Of a DNA stretch of 64,000 bases, positions 45,856 to 55,712 are shown piece after piece. The stretch is taken from NCBI RefSeq assembly GCF_035573695.1, contig NZ_CP121694.1, positions 2,332,501-2,396,500 on the forward strand, read 5' to 3'. Below the pieces are notes generated by a model. It did no database searches, was not told the origin of the DNA, and saw nothing but the letters and a program-made list of their open reading frames with translations. The translations under genes and the position numbers were made by a program. This DNA is from Metallumcola ferriviriculae. Lineage in GTDB: Bacteria; Bacillota; JADQBR01. Position 1 is the first letter of the stretch; each line of letters begins with the position of its first letter.

Positions 45856-47778
45856 TTATTTCACTTCCTTTCCCTGTTCATCCTTATTTAACGACGGAAA
45901 CAAGGTCAAGTCGGTATGAGGGATAAATGTTGCGGATACAAATTCATCCATGAAGGTGGTACCGGCAGAAAGCTCCAGATAGGTCATCAAATGACCCAGT
46001 TCCTTGCATTCCTTATAGGCATCTTGAGACAACAACGCCAATTTGGCCCCTTTCACGGAAGTATTGCCCATAAATTCGTATCTGTCACGGTCCACGTCGG
46101 GCAATAAGCCGATCTGCACCGCATCATCCACATTGAGATAGTTACCAAAGCCACCGGCAATAATTATTTTCTCAATCATATTCACATCTAACTGCATCGA
46201 TTTTAAGAGACTTTGGATACCGGCAAATACAGCACCCTTTGAACGAAGAAGATTTTTAATGTCTGCTTCGGTAATAACCACATCTTTATCAACACCGCTC
46301 TCTTCCGCCCAGGCCAGGACATACTCCCAACCGTCCTCGCTTTTTCGTAAGCGCGGTGTATCCTTATCACGGAAAAACTGACCTGTGCGGTCAATCAGAC
46401 CTACTCGGTGCAGTTTCGCCATGCAGTCAATTAACCCTGACCCGCAAATACCGATAGGTTTTTCATTACCGATAATCATTAAACTTACATCAAAGGTTTC
46501 TGGGTCAATTGAAACCCTTTCTATTGCTCCGCCCATGGCTCGCATACCAAAGGTGATGCCGCCGCCTTCAAAGGCCGGTCCGGCGGAACAGGCACAGGAA
46601 ATTAAAAATTCATTATTTCCCAATACTATTTCGCCATTAGTACCGATGTCTATGAACAGCGTCATCATTTCCACCTTGGCCATCTTCGCAGCCAATACAC
46701 CGGCAACGATATCGCCGCCCACATAACTGGCTACTGCCGGGAAACTCAACACCCAGGCTTCGGGATTAATATTGATTCCCAGCAGCCTCGCTTTAACCGG
46801 CGGTAGTTCTGTTGCCGTAGGGATATATGGTTCCAAGCGAATATACTTAGGCGGTAATCCCAATAACAGGTGCGCCATAGTGGTGTTACCTGCCGTCACC
46901 GCCACATGTACATCGTCAGGCGAAATGTTATTTTTCTCCAACAGTTTATCGATTAATTCGTTGATGGAGCCGATAACTGCCTTCCGCAGATCATCCAGAC
47001 CATTTTTTTCTCCGGCATGAATCATGCGAGAAATTACATCATCACCGTATCGAGCCTGCTTGTTATAGGTACCTCTACTGTCTACCAAATCACCGGTAGC
47101 CAAGTCCACTACATAAACCACCACAGTGGTGGTACCTATATCAACCGCTAAGCCATAGCCGTCATTTTGCACATGGCCCGGCTCAACCTGCACGATTTCC
47201 GTGATACCGTTCATGCAAGCCAAAGTTGCCGTCACTTTCCAATCTTCCTGGCGCAGGGCTTCCGCCAACTGCTGCAGCACCGGTAATTCCACCATCAGTT
47301 CCTTGCATGCGGTCTTCTGCCTTAATTCCGCCTGAAGTCTAGTAAGGTCGCTGGCATTTTCCGTCAGTGTCGGCGGTTCCAAAGTAAGCTGCACTTTACG
47401 GCACAGGGGTTTGAATTCATACCCTGACAATAAGTCAAGCTCAGACTCCGCCAGCACCTTATGGTTTTCATTTTCCAGCACTACCTGATGTTCCTCCAGA
47501 CGAGAATCCTTGGGAACCTCTATCACCACATCTCCTTCGATAAAAGTCTGACAGGCAAGGTTTAACCCCTGCTCTTTCATCTTTTTGGAGCGATTGCCTC
47601 CCTCAAGACGCACCTGGCCCTGCTGAACTTTAATAGCACACCTTCCGCAACTCCCCTTGCCGCCGCAGACACTTTTTATCTCTATTCCTGCGATGGATGC
47701 AGCCCGGAGAACATTGGTACCTGTCTCTACGGTTAGTGAAATGTCGTCGGGAAGAAACTTTACCAGATGCTTACTCAT
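45856..47778 (-). CDS. acsV: Reductive activator of the corrinoid protein (RACo/AcsV)
   Basis: 640 aa. An N-terminal [2Fe-2S] ferredoxin domain (SVCGGKGSCGRCAIKV...LACQ) is followed by a linker and a large ASKHA-fold domain with DIGTTTVVVYVVDLATGD, DIGTNGEIVLGN and SAGPAFEGGGIT. It uses ATP to reduce inactive Co(II) in CFeSP. It lies directly after acsC (10 nt), the usual neighbour. Confidence 0.95.
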   Translation of the reverse strand: MSKHLVKFLPDDISLTVETGTNVLRAASIAGIEIKSVCGGKGSCGRCAIKVQQGQVRLEGGNRSKKMKEQGLNLACQTFIEGDVVIEVPKDSRLEEHQVVLENENHKVLAESELDLLSGYEFKPLCRKVQLTLEPPTLTENASDLTRLQAELRQKTACKELMVELPVLQQLAEALRQEDWKVTATLACMNGITEIVQVEPGHVQNDGYGLAVDIGTTTVVVYVVDLATGDLVDSRGTYNKQARYGDDVISRMIHAGEKNGLDDLRKAVIGSINELIDKLLEKNNISPDDVHVAVTAGNTTMAHLLLGLPPKYIRLEPYIPTATELPPVKARLLGININPEAWVLSFPAVASYVGGDIVAGVLAAKMAKVEMMTLFIDIGTNGEIVLGNNEFLISCACSAGPAFEGGGITFGMRAMGGAIERVSIDPETFDVSLMIIGNEKPIGICGSGLIDCMAKLHRVGLIDRTGQFFRDKDTPRLRKSEDGWEYVLAWAEESGVDKDVVITEADIKNLLRSKGAVFAGIQSLLKSMQLDVNMIEKIIIAGGFGNYLNVDDAVQIGLLPDVDRDRYEFMGNTSVKGAKLALLSQDAYKECKELGHLMTYLELSAGTTFMDEFVSATFIPHTDLTLFPSLNKDEQGKEVK

Positions 47779-47788
47779 TTAATCACTC

Positions 47789-49126
47789 CTAGGAAAAATG
47801 ACTTTTAGCGAATGCTACGATGCCGGAAGCTTCACGAGGACCAACTGCTACATTCCAGCCGCTGGCTTCCTCAAGCTTTCCTTTCAATACTGCTACGTAA
47901 CCCGGAATTATCAGGTCACGATGTTTAACCTTATCATCCAAACCGACCTTCTTCATAACTTCTGCAATCTTTTCTGCTTCGTATTTACCGGCAGCATATG
48001 CTGTCAAAACAGATGTGCCGTCAGTGTCCACAGAAAGAATATAGCTTGGTATCTTAGTGGATTCTATTTCACCCTGTACTGAGTAGTACGTCAGCGAGAA
48101 ATTGGTTGTGATGTAAACCGGTGAGTTCTCGTCAACTTCGCCAACCTCATGCAGCTTTTGTTCCACCTGGATGGGAACCTGCGGATCAGTGTAGAGGTTC
48201 TGTCTCCAGGAGAGCAGCGGCAGTACATGGGCCTTCTTAGTGGTATTAAGAATAATCACACCCGCATATTTACTTACATAAGTGATCGCCTGGCTGATTT
48301 CCGCCAGTGGATCTTCTTCGTTAGTAAAGACAATTGACGGATAACCGAAAGGACGAAACTTCTTCTTAATAGCCTGACGGCGCATTTGCACCAAATCAGC
48401 AACAGTCTTAGAAGTTTGAGTCTGACCGCTATCGAGGATAAGCTGCTTATGACCGGCAGTCACAACCTTTTCAACCAATTCAGCCAGAGCTTCCAAACCC
48501 TCAGCTTTTACAACCAAAGGACATTCCTTACCCTTAGCTAATTCCACCATTTTCTCGTAATTGTCCCCTGTAGCAGCGCAAATGACGGGCTTCTTATCGC
48601 CGACAACTTCCAGCGCTGCTTCAATAGCGGCAGCATCTTCGGACACCAACATCGGGGTAACTGCGGTATTTGCAGCTACCTTAGCCACGGCATCCTTAAA
48701 TTTACCGGCATCGCCGGATTCGTTGACCACTGCAACGAACTGTACTTTGTACTGCATACCAACCCTTTCAAAGGTTAGGTCTTCAATTTCTTTAGCCTTT
48801 GCTTCGATATCAGCAGCACTCAACGCATCACTGACCTTAAATCCTACGGAAGTCTCATGATAGTATTTCTTGTCATGACGGAACAATTCTGTCTCGTCAC
48901 CCATTTCCACCACATTATCACCAACACCTGCTTTAACCAAGGCAATCGGCGGCGCCGATGCAGACTCAAGGTTAGCCCGTGCTTCGTCAGAAACATAAGG
49001 GCAGGTATCCAATTGTGCTTTACCGTTAGCCAAAGCCATTGCAAACGCGAGACAAGTCGGCGGTCCGCATTCTCCGCAATTTTTCTTTGGCAGCTGTTTG
49101 TAAATTTCAAGACCTGTTAAACCCAT
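47789..49126 (-). CDS. acsC: Corrinoid/iron-sulfur protein large subunit
   Basis: About 445 aa from ATG 49126; the longer frame to 49216 is an intergenic artefact. The N-terminal [4Fe-4S] site is KNCGECGPPTCLAFAMAL...LDTCPY. A TIM barrel and a C-terminal cobalamin-binding domain (ILNTTKKAHVLPLLSW; DDKVKHRDLIIPGYVA) follow. It carries the methyl group on cobalt to acetyl-CoA synthase. Confidence 0.95.
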   Translation of the reverse strand: MGLTGLEIYKQLPKKNCGECGPPTCLAFAMALANGKAQLDTCPYVSDEARANLESASAPPIALVKAGVGDNVVEMGDETELFRHDKKYYHETSVGFKVSDALSAADIEAKAKEIEDLTFERVGMQYKVQFVAVVNESGDAGKFKDAVAKVAANTAVTPMLVSEDAAAIEAALEVVGDKKPVICAATGDNYEKMVELAKGKECPLVVKAEGLEALAELVEKVVTAGHKQLILDSGQTQTSKTVADLVQMRRQAIKKKFRPFGYPSIVFTNEEDPLAEISQAITYVSKYAGVIILNTTKKAHVLPLLSWRQNLYTDPQVPIQVEQKLHEVGEVDENSPVYITTNFSLTYYSVQGEIESTKIPSYILSVDTDGTSVLTAYAAGKYEAEKIAEVMKKVGLDDKVKHRDLIIPGYVAVLKGKLEEASGWNVAVGPREASGIVAFAKSHFS

Positions 49127-49225
49127 ACACCTAACTCCCCTTCCTTGTATATTTTCTCGGCTAGTGAAGCCCGAGTGTAAACGAATGTTCGTACAAATAA
49201 ATATACAAACATACATTTAGATGGC

Positions 49226-49260
49226 AGAGGACAACCGGCCATTTTGGGCCGGTGTCCTCT
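49226..49260. other. Stable hairpin between acsB and acsC
   Basis: AGAGGACAACCGGCC pairs with GGCCGGTGTCCTCT (14 bp, one bulged A) around a 6-nt loop. There is no T tail on the minus strand. It lies 32 nt after the acsB stop, inside the long operon, so it may set mRNA processing or relative expression. Confidence 0.75.
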
Positions 49261-49292
49261 ACCTAAAATAACCTCACTTAAAATTACTTCTC

Positions 49293-51494
49293 TTACATCA
49301 TGGGATCCATGGTCAGTGCCGGATGTCCCTTCTCTTCCAGGAATGACAAAATTTCTTCAGGCCCGGTACCTACGTTCTCATCGGCAATCTTGTCGATAAA
49401 GTCTTCACCCAGACCTTCTTCTTTACTGCGCTCAATAAAGTCTTCACGCAAGTATTCCTTTAGCTCTTTCGGCATCCAAATAATCCGTGCAATGCCACCA
49501 TCTGCAGGGATAAACTTCTTACTGTTGATATAGGTACGGCCGATACCCATGAAACCGGGTGTCTGCAAGCCGCCGCCTACAGTACCTGCCAAAGTAGAGA
49601 AGGTCATACCGCAAGGAGTCATGCCGCCGTGCTCACGAGTGGTAATCATAATACCATTAGCCTCGGGAACGATGGCCATGATAGCCTCGAAGCAGCCGCA
49701 GGATGTCATTGGTCTATCCATCATGGAATAGATATTAACTTCATCCAAATTACGGTTAGACTCTTTATAAACATATTGGTTGACACTATTCCACATACCC
49801 TTTACGTCATCAAGAGCCGTACCTTTGTCGATGGGTTGGTTAGGCCCGGTACTGTCAATCTCGTAAGATGCCCGCGCATCCAACCAGCTTACGGCACCGC
49901 AAAGGCCTACCCGCTCAGGTGTAACCACACAAACGTGGTTCGGAGCAAAGGACTTACAGAGAATACAGCTGTAGAATGTCTCGACATTCTCGTCAGTAAG
50001 ACCTCTGAGACGCTCGTCACGCTGAGTGTAAACATCCCGGGCAATCTTGATATTTTCATCAACCTGAGCCTCATCAGTGATGATTTTAACCTGGACACGG
50101 TCGATAATAGCCGGGAATTCTTCCTTCATTTTAGCGATTAAGAGTTCACCGTAATGCTCGAACTTGAAGCCCTTGGCTACAGCATCTTTGCTGATACGCA
50201 GCCAGTTGATGGCCCGTTGCCCTGTATGCCAGAGACCTTCACCGTAGTTGATAAAGTCGTGGATACGACGCTCCAACACGCCTTCAAAGTCATCCTGCAT
50301 CTTACGGCCGTAAACTTCTACCATAATGCCCAAAGGCAGTCTGGCACCTTCTTCAATGTCATCGATGCTGGGACCGACAACTTCAATCTTACCGTCTTCA
50401 ATATCGTCAGCGCTGACGGAGCGCACCAATTCAAATGCAGTAGTGCGGCTGCCGCCCATTTCCACATACATATCACCTTTACGGATAGTCTCGCCTTCAA
50501 AGGCCGGACCAACAGTAATGGGAATATCAATATCAATACTGGTAATCTTAATGCCGCGAACTTCCAATGCGGTTTGTACCATCTTGTCATAGTCCGGTTC
50601 GGAAATGAACCAGTCCTTAATCTGCTCATCTTCACTAAGTTCCTGGTCGGTAATAACCGGGAAGCCTAAGAAGATACCACCCATGGCGGCAGCAGTTTTA
50701 ACCATATCATGCTCGCCCAAATAAAGGATGAAAGCTAGCACACGGCTCTGCTGATAAGCCCGGTGCGCTTCCCGCTCACCCGGTGCAATACCGGCAAACA
50801 TCAGACCGGCGCGAAGAGCATAGTTACCGGCGTGAACAACCTGAGTGAAGTTACCCAGCGGGAAAGCGATATAATCCACACCCAGCTTAAATCCTTCATC
50901 TAACAGCTGTTCAATAACCTCATCGGACAGGAACAGCATCATCCCTTTGCTCATCAAGTCTTGGACAATCTTAGCCAGTTTCTTGCTGTCCTTGGCCCGA
51001 CCTAGAATTACGGCCTCACCGGGAATAGTCCAGTCAACCATCTTAATACCGTACTTACGCACAACCGGGTCACCGATAAATCCGGTCCAGGGCTGCGGCA
51101 TTAATGGTCCCTCAGTTTCATAGTTGAGATAGCGTATAGCTTCAATAATTTCTGCAGCGTACCAAGTGGATTCACCCCATAGCCGCGCATTTTCAAAGGT
51201 TTTCTTTTCATTAATCTGGGCACGCATCCGGTTTAAAATCGGCGGCAGGTCGCCCAGTTTGGTAACTTCTTCACCGCTCAGGCAGCGGATAACAGGTAAA
51301 TAGTATGCAGTATCAGGGTAGGCAACCGGATGGTCTTCACCAAATCTGCTTATCGCCTGATTTAGCAGAATTTCCGCATAGCTGGTAGCAGTAATGGCGC
51401 CTTCGTAAGCCTGTTTAAAAAGTTTTTTCGGCTCACTGCCCGGCTCGATTGCACCCTCGTAAATGGCATCAAATTTCTTTGCCTCTTGAGTCAT
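49293..51494 (-). CDS. acsB: Acetyl-CoA synthase (AcsB)
   Basis: 733 aa, the usual length. The A-cluster ligands are visible: the [4Fe-4S] cysteines in CILCKSFAPNHVC and VGLCGAVSW, and the CGC bridge in MTSCGCFEAIMAI that holds the proximal and distal nickel. It joins CO from CODH with the methyl group and CoA. It follows acsA by 62 nt. Confidence 0.97.
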   Translation of the reverse strand: MTQEAKKFDAIYEGAIEPGSEPKKLFKQAYEGAITATSYAEILLNQAISRFGEDHPVAYPDTAYYLPVIRCLSGEEVTKLGDLPPILNRMRAQINEKKTFENARLWGESTWYAAEIIEAIRYLNYETEGPLMPQPWTGFIGDPVVRKYGIKMVDWTIPGEAVILGRAKDSKKLAKIVQDLMSKGMMLFLSDEVIEQLLDEGFKLGVDYIAFPLGNFTQVVHAGNYALRAGLMFAGIAPGEREAHRAYQQSRVLAFILYLGEHDMVKTAAAMGGIFLGFPVITDQELSEDEQIKDWFISEPDYDKMVQTALEVRGIKITSIDIDIPITVGPAFEGETIRKGDMYVEMGGSRTTAFELVRSVSADDIEDGKIEVVGPSIDDIEEGARLPLGIMVEVYGRKMQDDFEGVLERRIHDFINYGEGLWHTGQRAINWLRISKDAVAKGFKFEHYGELLIAKMKEEFPAIIDRVQVKIITDEAQVDENIKIARDVYTQRDERLRGLTDENVETFYSCILCKSFAPNHVCVVTPERVGLCGAVSWLDARASYEIDSTGPNQPIDKGTALDDVKGMWNSVNQYVYKESNRNLDEVNIYSMMDRPMTSCGCFEAIMAIVPEANGIMITTREHGGMTPCGMTFSTLAGTVGGGLQTPGFMGIGRTYINSKKFIPADGGIARIIWMPKELKEYLREDFIERSKEEGLGEDFIDKIADENVGTGPEEILSFLEEKGHPALTMDPMM

Positions 51495-51556
51495 TCTATT
51501 TCCTCCTTTCGGGATTCAACTTCAATTAATCAACGAATGGGAGTGCTGAAAACATT

Positions 51557-53575
51557 CTAGAAGTTCTGACAGAGGTCAGTCTCTAACTTCTCAGCAATAT
51601 TCTTATGAACACCCATTTTCCAAGTACGATATTCAAGCGCACCCAACATTTTCTTGGCAGCCTCAGCAGCGTCCATTTCTAAAATGAAGTGCCCGCCGTA
51701 AACGTCACCGGCAATCTGAGTAACGATACTGTACATTAAGTCGCTGCCTTCCAGAGGCGGCATAGTACCGACGTGGACAGGAACACCCATGGTGAGGAAC
51801 CAAGTGCCGATAGCTGCTGCCTTACCACTCATTGCTTCCGGCGCAGAAGCGACAAAGGGAACCTTAGGCGTATCTACACCCATGGCGTCAGCCATATCCA
51901 TCAGCAGATCTGAGGCACGAGTATTATCAACACAAGAGCCCATATGGAAGATAGGCGGAACAGGTGCAGCCAGATCAGCGTTTTCGGTGATCCTAGCCAG
52001 GAACTTCTTCAGACCGTCACCGGCGTACTTTTCAACTGCATCAGGGTCCATCAAGCCGAGCTTGGCATAGGCCTGAGCAGAACAACCGGTAGCCACTACA
52101 AACACGTCATTTTTTAACATTTCTTTAGCAATTTCAACGTGGTTTTGGTCCTGGAAACCTTTCAAATTGTTACAGCCGGCAAAGAGAACTACACCCTTTA
52201 ATTCACCGGCGTCAATTGCATCAGTAAGAACTTTAACGGGGTTATCCGGGTTTACAGTGCTAAACATGTCATAAAGAGCTTCCAAACTCCAACCGGCAAC
52301 CACACGATTTTTAACCTGAGGTATATTAACCTGCTTCTCATCCCGATTTTTATAAGATTCTATAGCAATGCGAATTACTTTCTTAGCATCTTCAAGAGCA
52401 TTTTCCACCTTGAAATTCACGTGTTGCGTACCAGGAATCTTCACGATAGGCGAAGTCGTTATCAATTGGGTATGGAAACATTCAGCAACAGTTGCCAAAC
52501 TGGGCATAATGCACTGAACATCCACTACCATAGCATCAACAGCACCGGTGACAATTGCCAGTTCCGAAGAAGCATAGGAAGTCACCAACGGCACACCGCG
52601 GCGCATCAATACTTCATTACCGGTACAGCAGATGCCCACCAGGTTGATGCCTTCGGCACCGACAGCCTTTGCTTCTGCTTCTAAATCTTGAGCCGCGTCA
52701 ACAATCTTTTCACTTAACAGCGGATTATGACCGTGAACGGCGATATTTACCTTTTTGGCGTTTAAAGTACCCATGTTGGCTTCAGTCTGAACAGGCTCGG
52801 GAGTACCGAAAATAACGTCGGATAAATCAGTGGCAATGTGCATCCCGGTGTAGTCGCAAAGTGCAGTTCTGACCGCACTAAATGTGAGGTTAACCGGGTC
52901 ATTGTCATTACCTACGTGAGCCTGAGCCAACAAGTCGGAAATGTTGCCGTGGATACCCGAAACAAATACGTTACAAGCACGGAACTTTTCCTTACGTCCC
53001 TCGGTAACAGTGTTCATCAACCAGGCTGCTTCACCGTGTCCGGGGATACGGCTGTAGTCTTCAAGCGCCTTGATTGCTACCTCGTTAGCTAACTGGTTAT
53101 CATCTTTACCCTCAACCTCAATGCCAACACGCTTGGCAACCTTCTTAAGCTTTTCAATATCTACCAACTTATAGTCCGGAGCTTTACCTTCAGTCAGTTG
53201 AAGCACAGTATCGGCAATATGCCGTGCGTGCTCAGAGTGAGACGCAGCACCGGTCAGAATTAATGTACCAACACTTCTTGCAACAATGGTCCATGCAGAT
53301 GCACCGCAGGCACCTCTTGAAGCAGGACCCTCGTCATCCTTGATACGGCAGGGACCCATCATGCAAAAACGGCAGCAAATGCCTTTATAACCAAATTGAC
53401 ACTGGGGCTGCTGAGCCATAAAGCGGTCAAATGCTGTAATAACATTCTTTTCCTTTGCTACATCCAGCATTTCCAAAGCAGCAGGGTCTACGGTACGCTC
53501 GCGGGTTTTCTTATCCTGAACCCGTGGCGCGTCAGATGGCCTGCTAGTGTGGTTAGTATCTCTAAATCTTGGCAT
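51557..53575 (-). CDS. acsA: Carbon monoxide dehydrogenase catalytic subunit
   Basis: 672 aa. Cysteines of the B and D clusters are in CQFGYKGICCRFCMMGPCR, and the C-cluster ligands lie in CCTGNEVLMR, FAGCNNLKGFQDQ, VVATGCSAQA and FHMGSCVDNTRA. It interconverts CO2 and CO for acetyl-CoA synthesis. A good ribosome site (AAGGAGG) precedes ATG 53575. Confidence 0.97.
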   Translation of the reverse strand: MPRFRDTNHTSRPSDAPRVQDKKTRERTVDPAALEMLDVAKEKNVITAFDRFMAQQPQCQFGYKGICCRFCMMGPCRIKDDEGPASRGACGASAWTIVARSVGTLILTGAASHSEHARHIADTVLQLTEGKAPDYKLVDIEKLKKVAKRVGIEVEGKDDNQLANEVAIKALEDYSRIPGHGEAAWLMNTVTEGRKEKFRACNVFVSGIHGNISDLLAQAHVGNDNDPVNLTFSAVRTALCDYTGMHIATDLSDVIFGTPEPVQTEANMGTLNAKKVNIAVHGHNPLLSEKIVDAAQDLEAEAKAVGAEGINLVGICCTGNEVLMRRGVPLVTSYASSELAIVTGAVDAMVVDVQCIMPSLATVAECFHTQLITTSPIVKIPGTQHVNFKVENALEDAKKVIRIAIESYKNRDEKQVNIPQVKNRVVAGWSLEALYDMFSTVNPDNPVKVLTDAIDAGELKGVVLFAGCNNLKGFQDQNHVEIAKEMLKNDVFVVATGCSAQAYAKLGLMDPDAVEKYAGDGLKKFLARITENADLAAPVPPIFHMGSCVDNTRASDLLMDMADAMGVDTPKVPFVASAPEAMSGKAAAIGTWFLTMGVPVHVGTMPPLEGSDLMYSIVTQIAGDVYGGHFILEMDAAEAAKKMLGALEYRTWKMGVHKNIAEKLETDLCQNF

Positions 53576-53639
53576 ACTCTTTTACCTCCTTAATTAGAAT
53601 TAAAGATGAAACATTCACTTCGCCAAGGAATGATTCCAA

Positions 53640-54401
53640 TTATTCACCTACCTCTCGTAATATTTGTTGGCCCAATACTTCAATGTTCTTGGATAAATTC
53701 TGAGGCTCTTGAACTTCAAGTCCCATGGCCTGGTCCAAGACGGCCTCGTCAAAATCTATCATTCCAATTACATCCCCAGAGGGGAAACTGGCATAAACAA
53801 AGTCTTTTTCCTTCTGATTACGAATTTTATTACCGACGATTTTTATCTTCTCGATACCCAGTTCACCAGCCAGTTTTTTAACCACCTTCGCAGTTTGGAC
53901 ACTGACCTTACTAGGTTCTGTCACTATAAGCATCAAATCCACATCTTTGGCGGTACCCCTTGTCAGATGCTCTATTCCCGCACCCATATCCAAAAGTACC
54001 GCTTCCTTTTTGCGCAGCAACAATGAGCCCACCAATGCATTTAACACCGAATTTTCCCGGCAGTAGCAAGATGAACCACCCTGTTTCACTGCACCCATCT
54101 TTAAAAAGTTGATATTACCTTGTCTCACCGTATAAGAATCGAGTATATCCCCCACATCAGGATTAAGACTGAAAAAAGCACCGGACCCGCCGGTCTTTTC
54201 TGCAATAATCTCCCGCATATCCACTACGGGCAGCTGTTTGGCTAATTCTTCTTCAGGCAGTCCCAGCACCATACCCAAACTGGTATCGGGGTCCGCATCC
54301 ACCGCAAAGACCTGGTAATTCTCACTTGCCAGAAACTTGATCAAATTTGCAGAAACGGTGGTTTTGCCCACACCGCCTTTCCCGGAAACGGAAATCTTCA
54401 A
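53640..54401 (-). CDS. cooC: CooC-type CODH nickel-insertion ATPase (first copy)
   Basis: About 253 aa from TTG 54401; GTG 54410 overlaps the ribosome site (AGAGGTG). P-loop VSGKGGVGKTT, the GSSCYCRENSVLNAL motif with a nickel-binding Cys pair, and DMGAGIEHLTRGT. It is the first gene of the acs operon and probably matures the CODH C-cluster. Confidence 0.94.
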   Translation of the reverse strand: MKISVSGKGGVGKTTVSANLIKFLASENYQVFAVDADPDTSLGMVLGLPEEELAKQLPVVDMREIIAEKTGGSGAFFSLNPDVGDILDSYTVRQGNINFLKMGAVKQGGSSCYCRENSVLNALVGSLLLRKKEAVLLDMGAGIEHLTRGTAKDVDLMLIVTEPSKVSVQTAKVVKKLAGELGIEKIKIVGNKIRNQKEKDFVYASFPSGDVIGMIDFDEAVLDQAMGLEVQEPQNLSKNIEVLGQQILREVGE

Positions 54402-54786
54402 TGACAGCACCTCTTTTTGCGAATTTTTACACCGACTTTACATCATCAGTTGCTGAAGCTGCTGTTAACTAATTTCGCCGAAACTTTAAAAAAACTTTAC
54501 TCTGCTTGAAATGGTAAAATTCCAATAAACACTAACTTGCATAAAATTATTCTTTCTCAGTTTATATAAATTCTACAACTGCGGCAATTATCCTGCCAAA
54601 CGCACGAAATTTCCAAATATTTAAACCATTCACCGTTACTATTATACCATCTGCCGTCAATATCCTGCGAGCCGGCAAAAAAAGGCCCGTCCTTCAACCG
54701 TTCACCTAGGACATAATACGTTTCGCCGCAGCAAGATATTACTTGTGCAAATTTGCACAAAAAAGAAAACCTCTCCATTGGAGAGG
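54402..54786. promoter_or_regulatory. Leader and promoter region of the acs operon
   Basis: About 385 nt upstream of the first acs gene. It contains an extended -10 candidate on the minus strand (TGGTATAAT, 54641-54649), a perfect palindrome (54743-54760) and the terminator of the upstream gene. No riboswitch was recognised. The start of the transcript is uncertain. Confidence 0.45.
54743..54760. promoter_or_regulatory. Perfect 18-bp palindrome, CRP/FNR-like geometry
   Basis: TTGTGCAAATTTGCACAA is an exact inverted repeat. Its inner TGTGC-N6-GCACA has the 5-6-5 spacing of CRP/FNR-family (including CooA-type) sites. It lies about 340 bp upstream of cooC. Confidence 0.45.
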
Positions 54787-54788
54787 TT
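54758..54788 (-). terminator. Terminator after the repeat-tailed membrane protein
   Basis: AACCTCTCC-ATT-GGAGAGGTT hairpin overlapping the stop codon, followed on the minus strand by a T-rich run (TTCTTTTTT). Confidence 0.85.
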
Positions 54789-55614
54789 AATTGTTTTGCT
54801 GAGCCTGACCATGAACAGCGTCGTTAGGCATTTGCGTTTCATCGCTGCTACCGCCGCCGTGAACCGCATCATCCGGGGCCTGACCGGCGCCGTTGGCACT
54901 ATCTGGTTGCTGACCGCCGTGTACTGCGTCATTCGGTGCCTGCCCTCCATTATGAACACCATCATTGGGCATTCCCTCTTCCGGCGTGGGAGCATTCATC
55001 ATTTCCAGTGCCTGACTGTGGGACTGAAGCATGGGCATCAATTGCGACAACAGTTGGTTGGCGTCAATATTACCCTGATATTTTCCGTCCATCATCAGGT
55101 TTGCTGCTGCTTTTTCAGCGTCTACCGCGAGCTGGAGAATGGTCTTCACTTTGTCCATACTAAAATCGCTGCCGCCCAGCACCATCTTCCAATCGCCGCC
55201 CTCATTTGTTAAAAGGGCGATCTGTAATTGAGATTGACCTCCACCATTTGCCAGCACAAAAGGAATTACCGCAAATTTCCCTGTAGAACTAGCACTAAAG
55301 ACATCAGCCAGCAAGATGCCGCCGCCGTTAAGCGCTTCGACATGCTTCTTTATTTCTTCTTCAGTAACTGCTGCCTGGGTGCTGTCATCCAAGAGATCAT
55401 ACATAGCCATATAATCTCCGCCAACAGCCAGTTTGTAATAATTCTGCAGCACAGTCTCCGGAGCACCCTGCGGTTTGGCTACCGCCTGTTCAATCGGCGG
55501 CGCAAAATAGTACATCCACCCGCCAATTACCAGTATTTGCACAAAAAATACTGCCCCAATCAGTTTTTTCAAATTAGCCACCACATTTCTTCGAAAATTA
55601 TTATAAAAAGACAA
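54787..55614 (-). CDS. Membrane-anchored protein with His-containing C-terminal repeats
   Basis: 275 aa. One N-terminal membrane helix (about 18-37) is followed by a globular part of 170 residues that resembles DUF4878/NTF2-like lipoprotein domains in outline (helix ENYYKLAVGGDYMAMYDLL, then beta strands). The C-terminal 65 residues are low complexity with four copies of P(N/D)D(A/G)VH(G/N), spaced by Gly/Gln/Ala linkers. Each copy has a His. Family not recognised. The outward-facing part could bind metal or haem partners. It stands alone with its own terminator, between the acs operon and the cytochrome cluster. Confidence 0.75.
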   Translation of the reverse strand: MSFYNNFRRNVVANLKKLIGAVFFVQILVIGGWMYYFAPPIEQAVAKPQGAPETVLQNYYKLAVGGDYMAMYDLLDDSTQAAVTEEEIKKHVEALNGGGILLADVFSASSTGKFAVIPFVLANGGGQSQLQIALLTNEGGDWKMVLGGSDFSMDKVKTILQLAVDAEKAAANLMMDGKYQGNIDANQLLSQLMPMLQSHSQALEMMNAPTPEEGMPNDGVHNGGQAPNDAVHGGQQPDSANGAGQAPDDAVHGGGSSDETQMPNDAVHGQAQQNN

Positions 55615-55712
55615 CAGTCTACAAATTCGATATGTTTCGTCAAAGTCCTTTATTTTTATGAATTAATCCTTAACTACAAACAATTAAAATTATTTACTTA
55701 TAACACCGCTGC

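Noticed and set aside
54557-54778. A 73-codon minus-strand frame with several Cys in the acs leader region
   Set aside because: It begins inside the upstream terminator, has no ribosome site, and spans the palindrome and the promoter candidate. I left it out, although conservation could change this.
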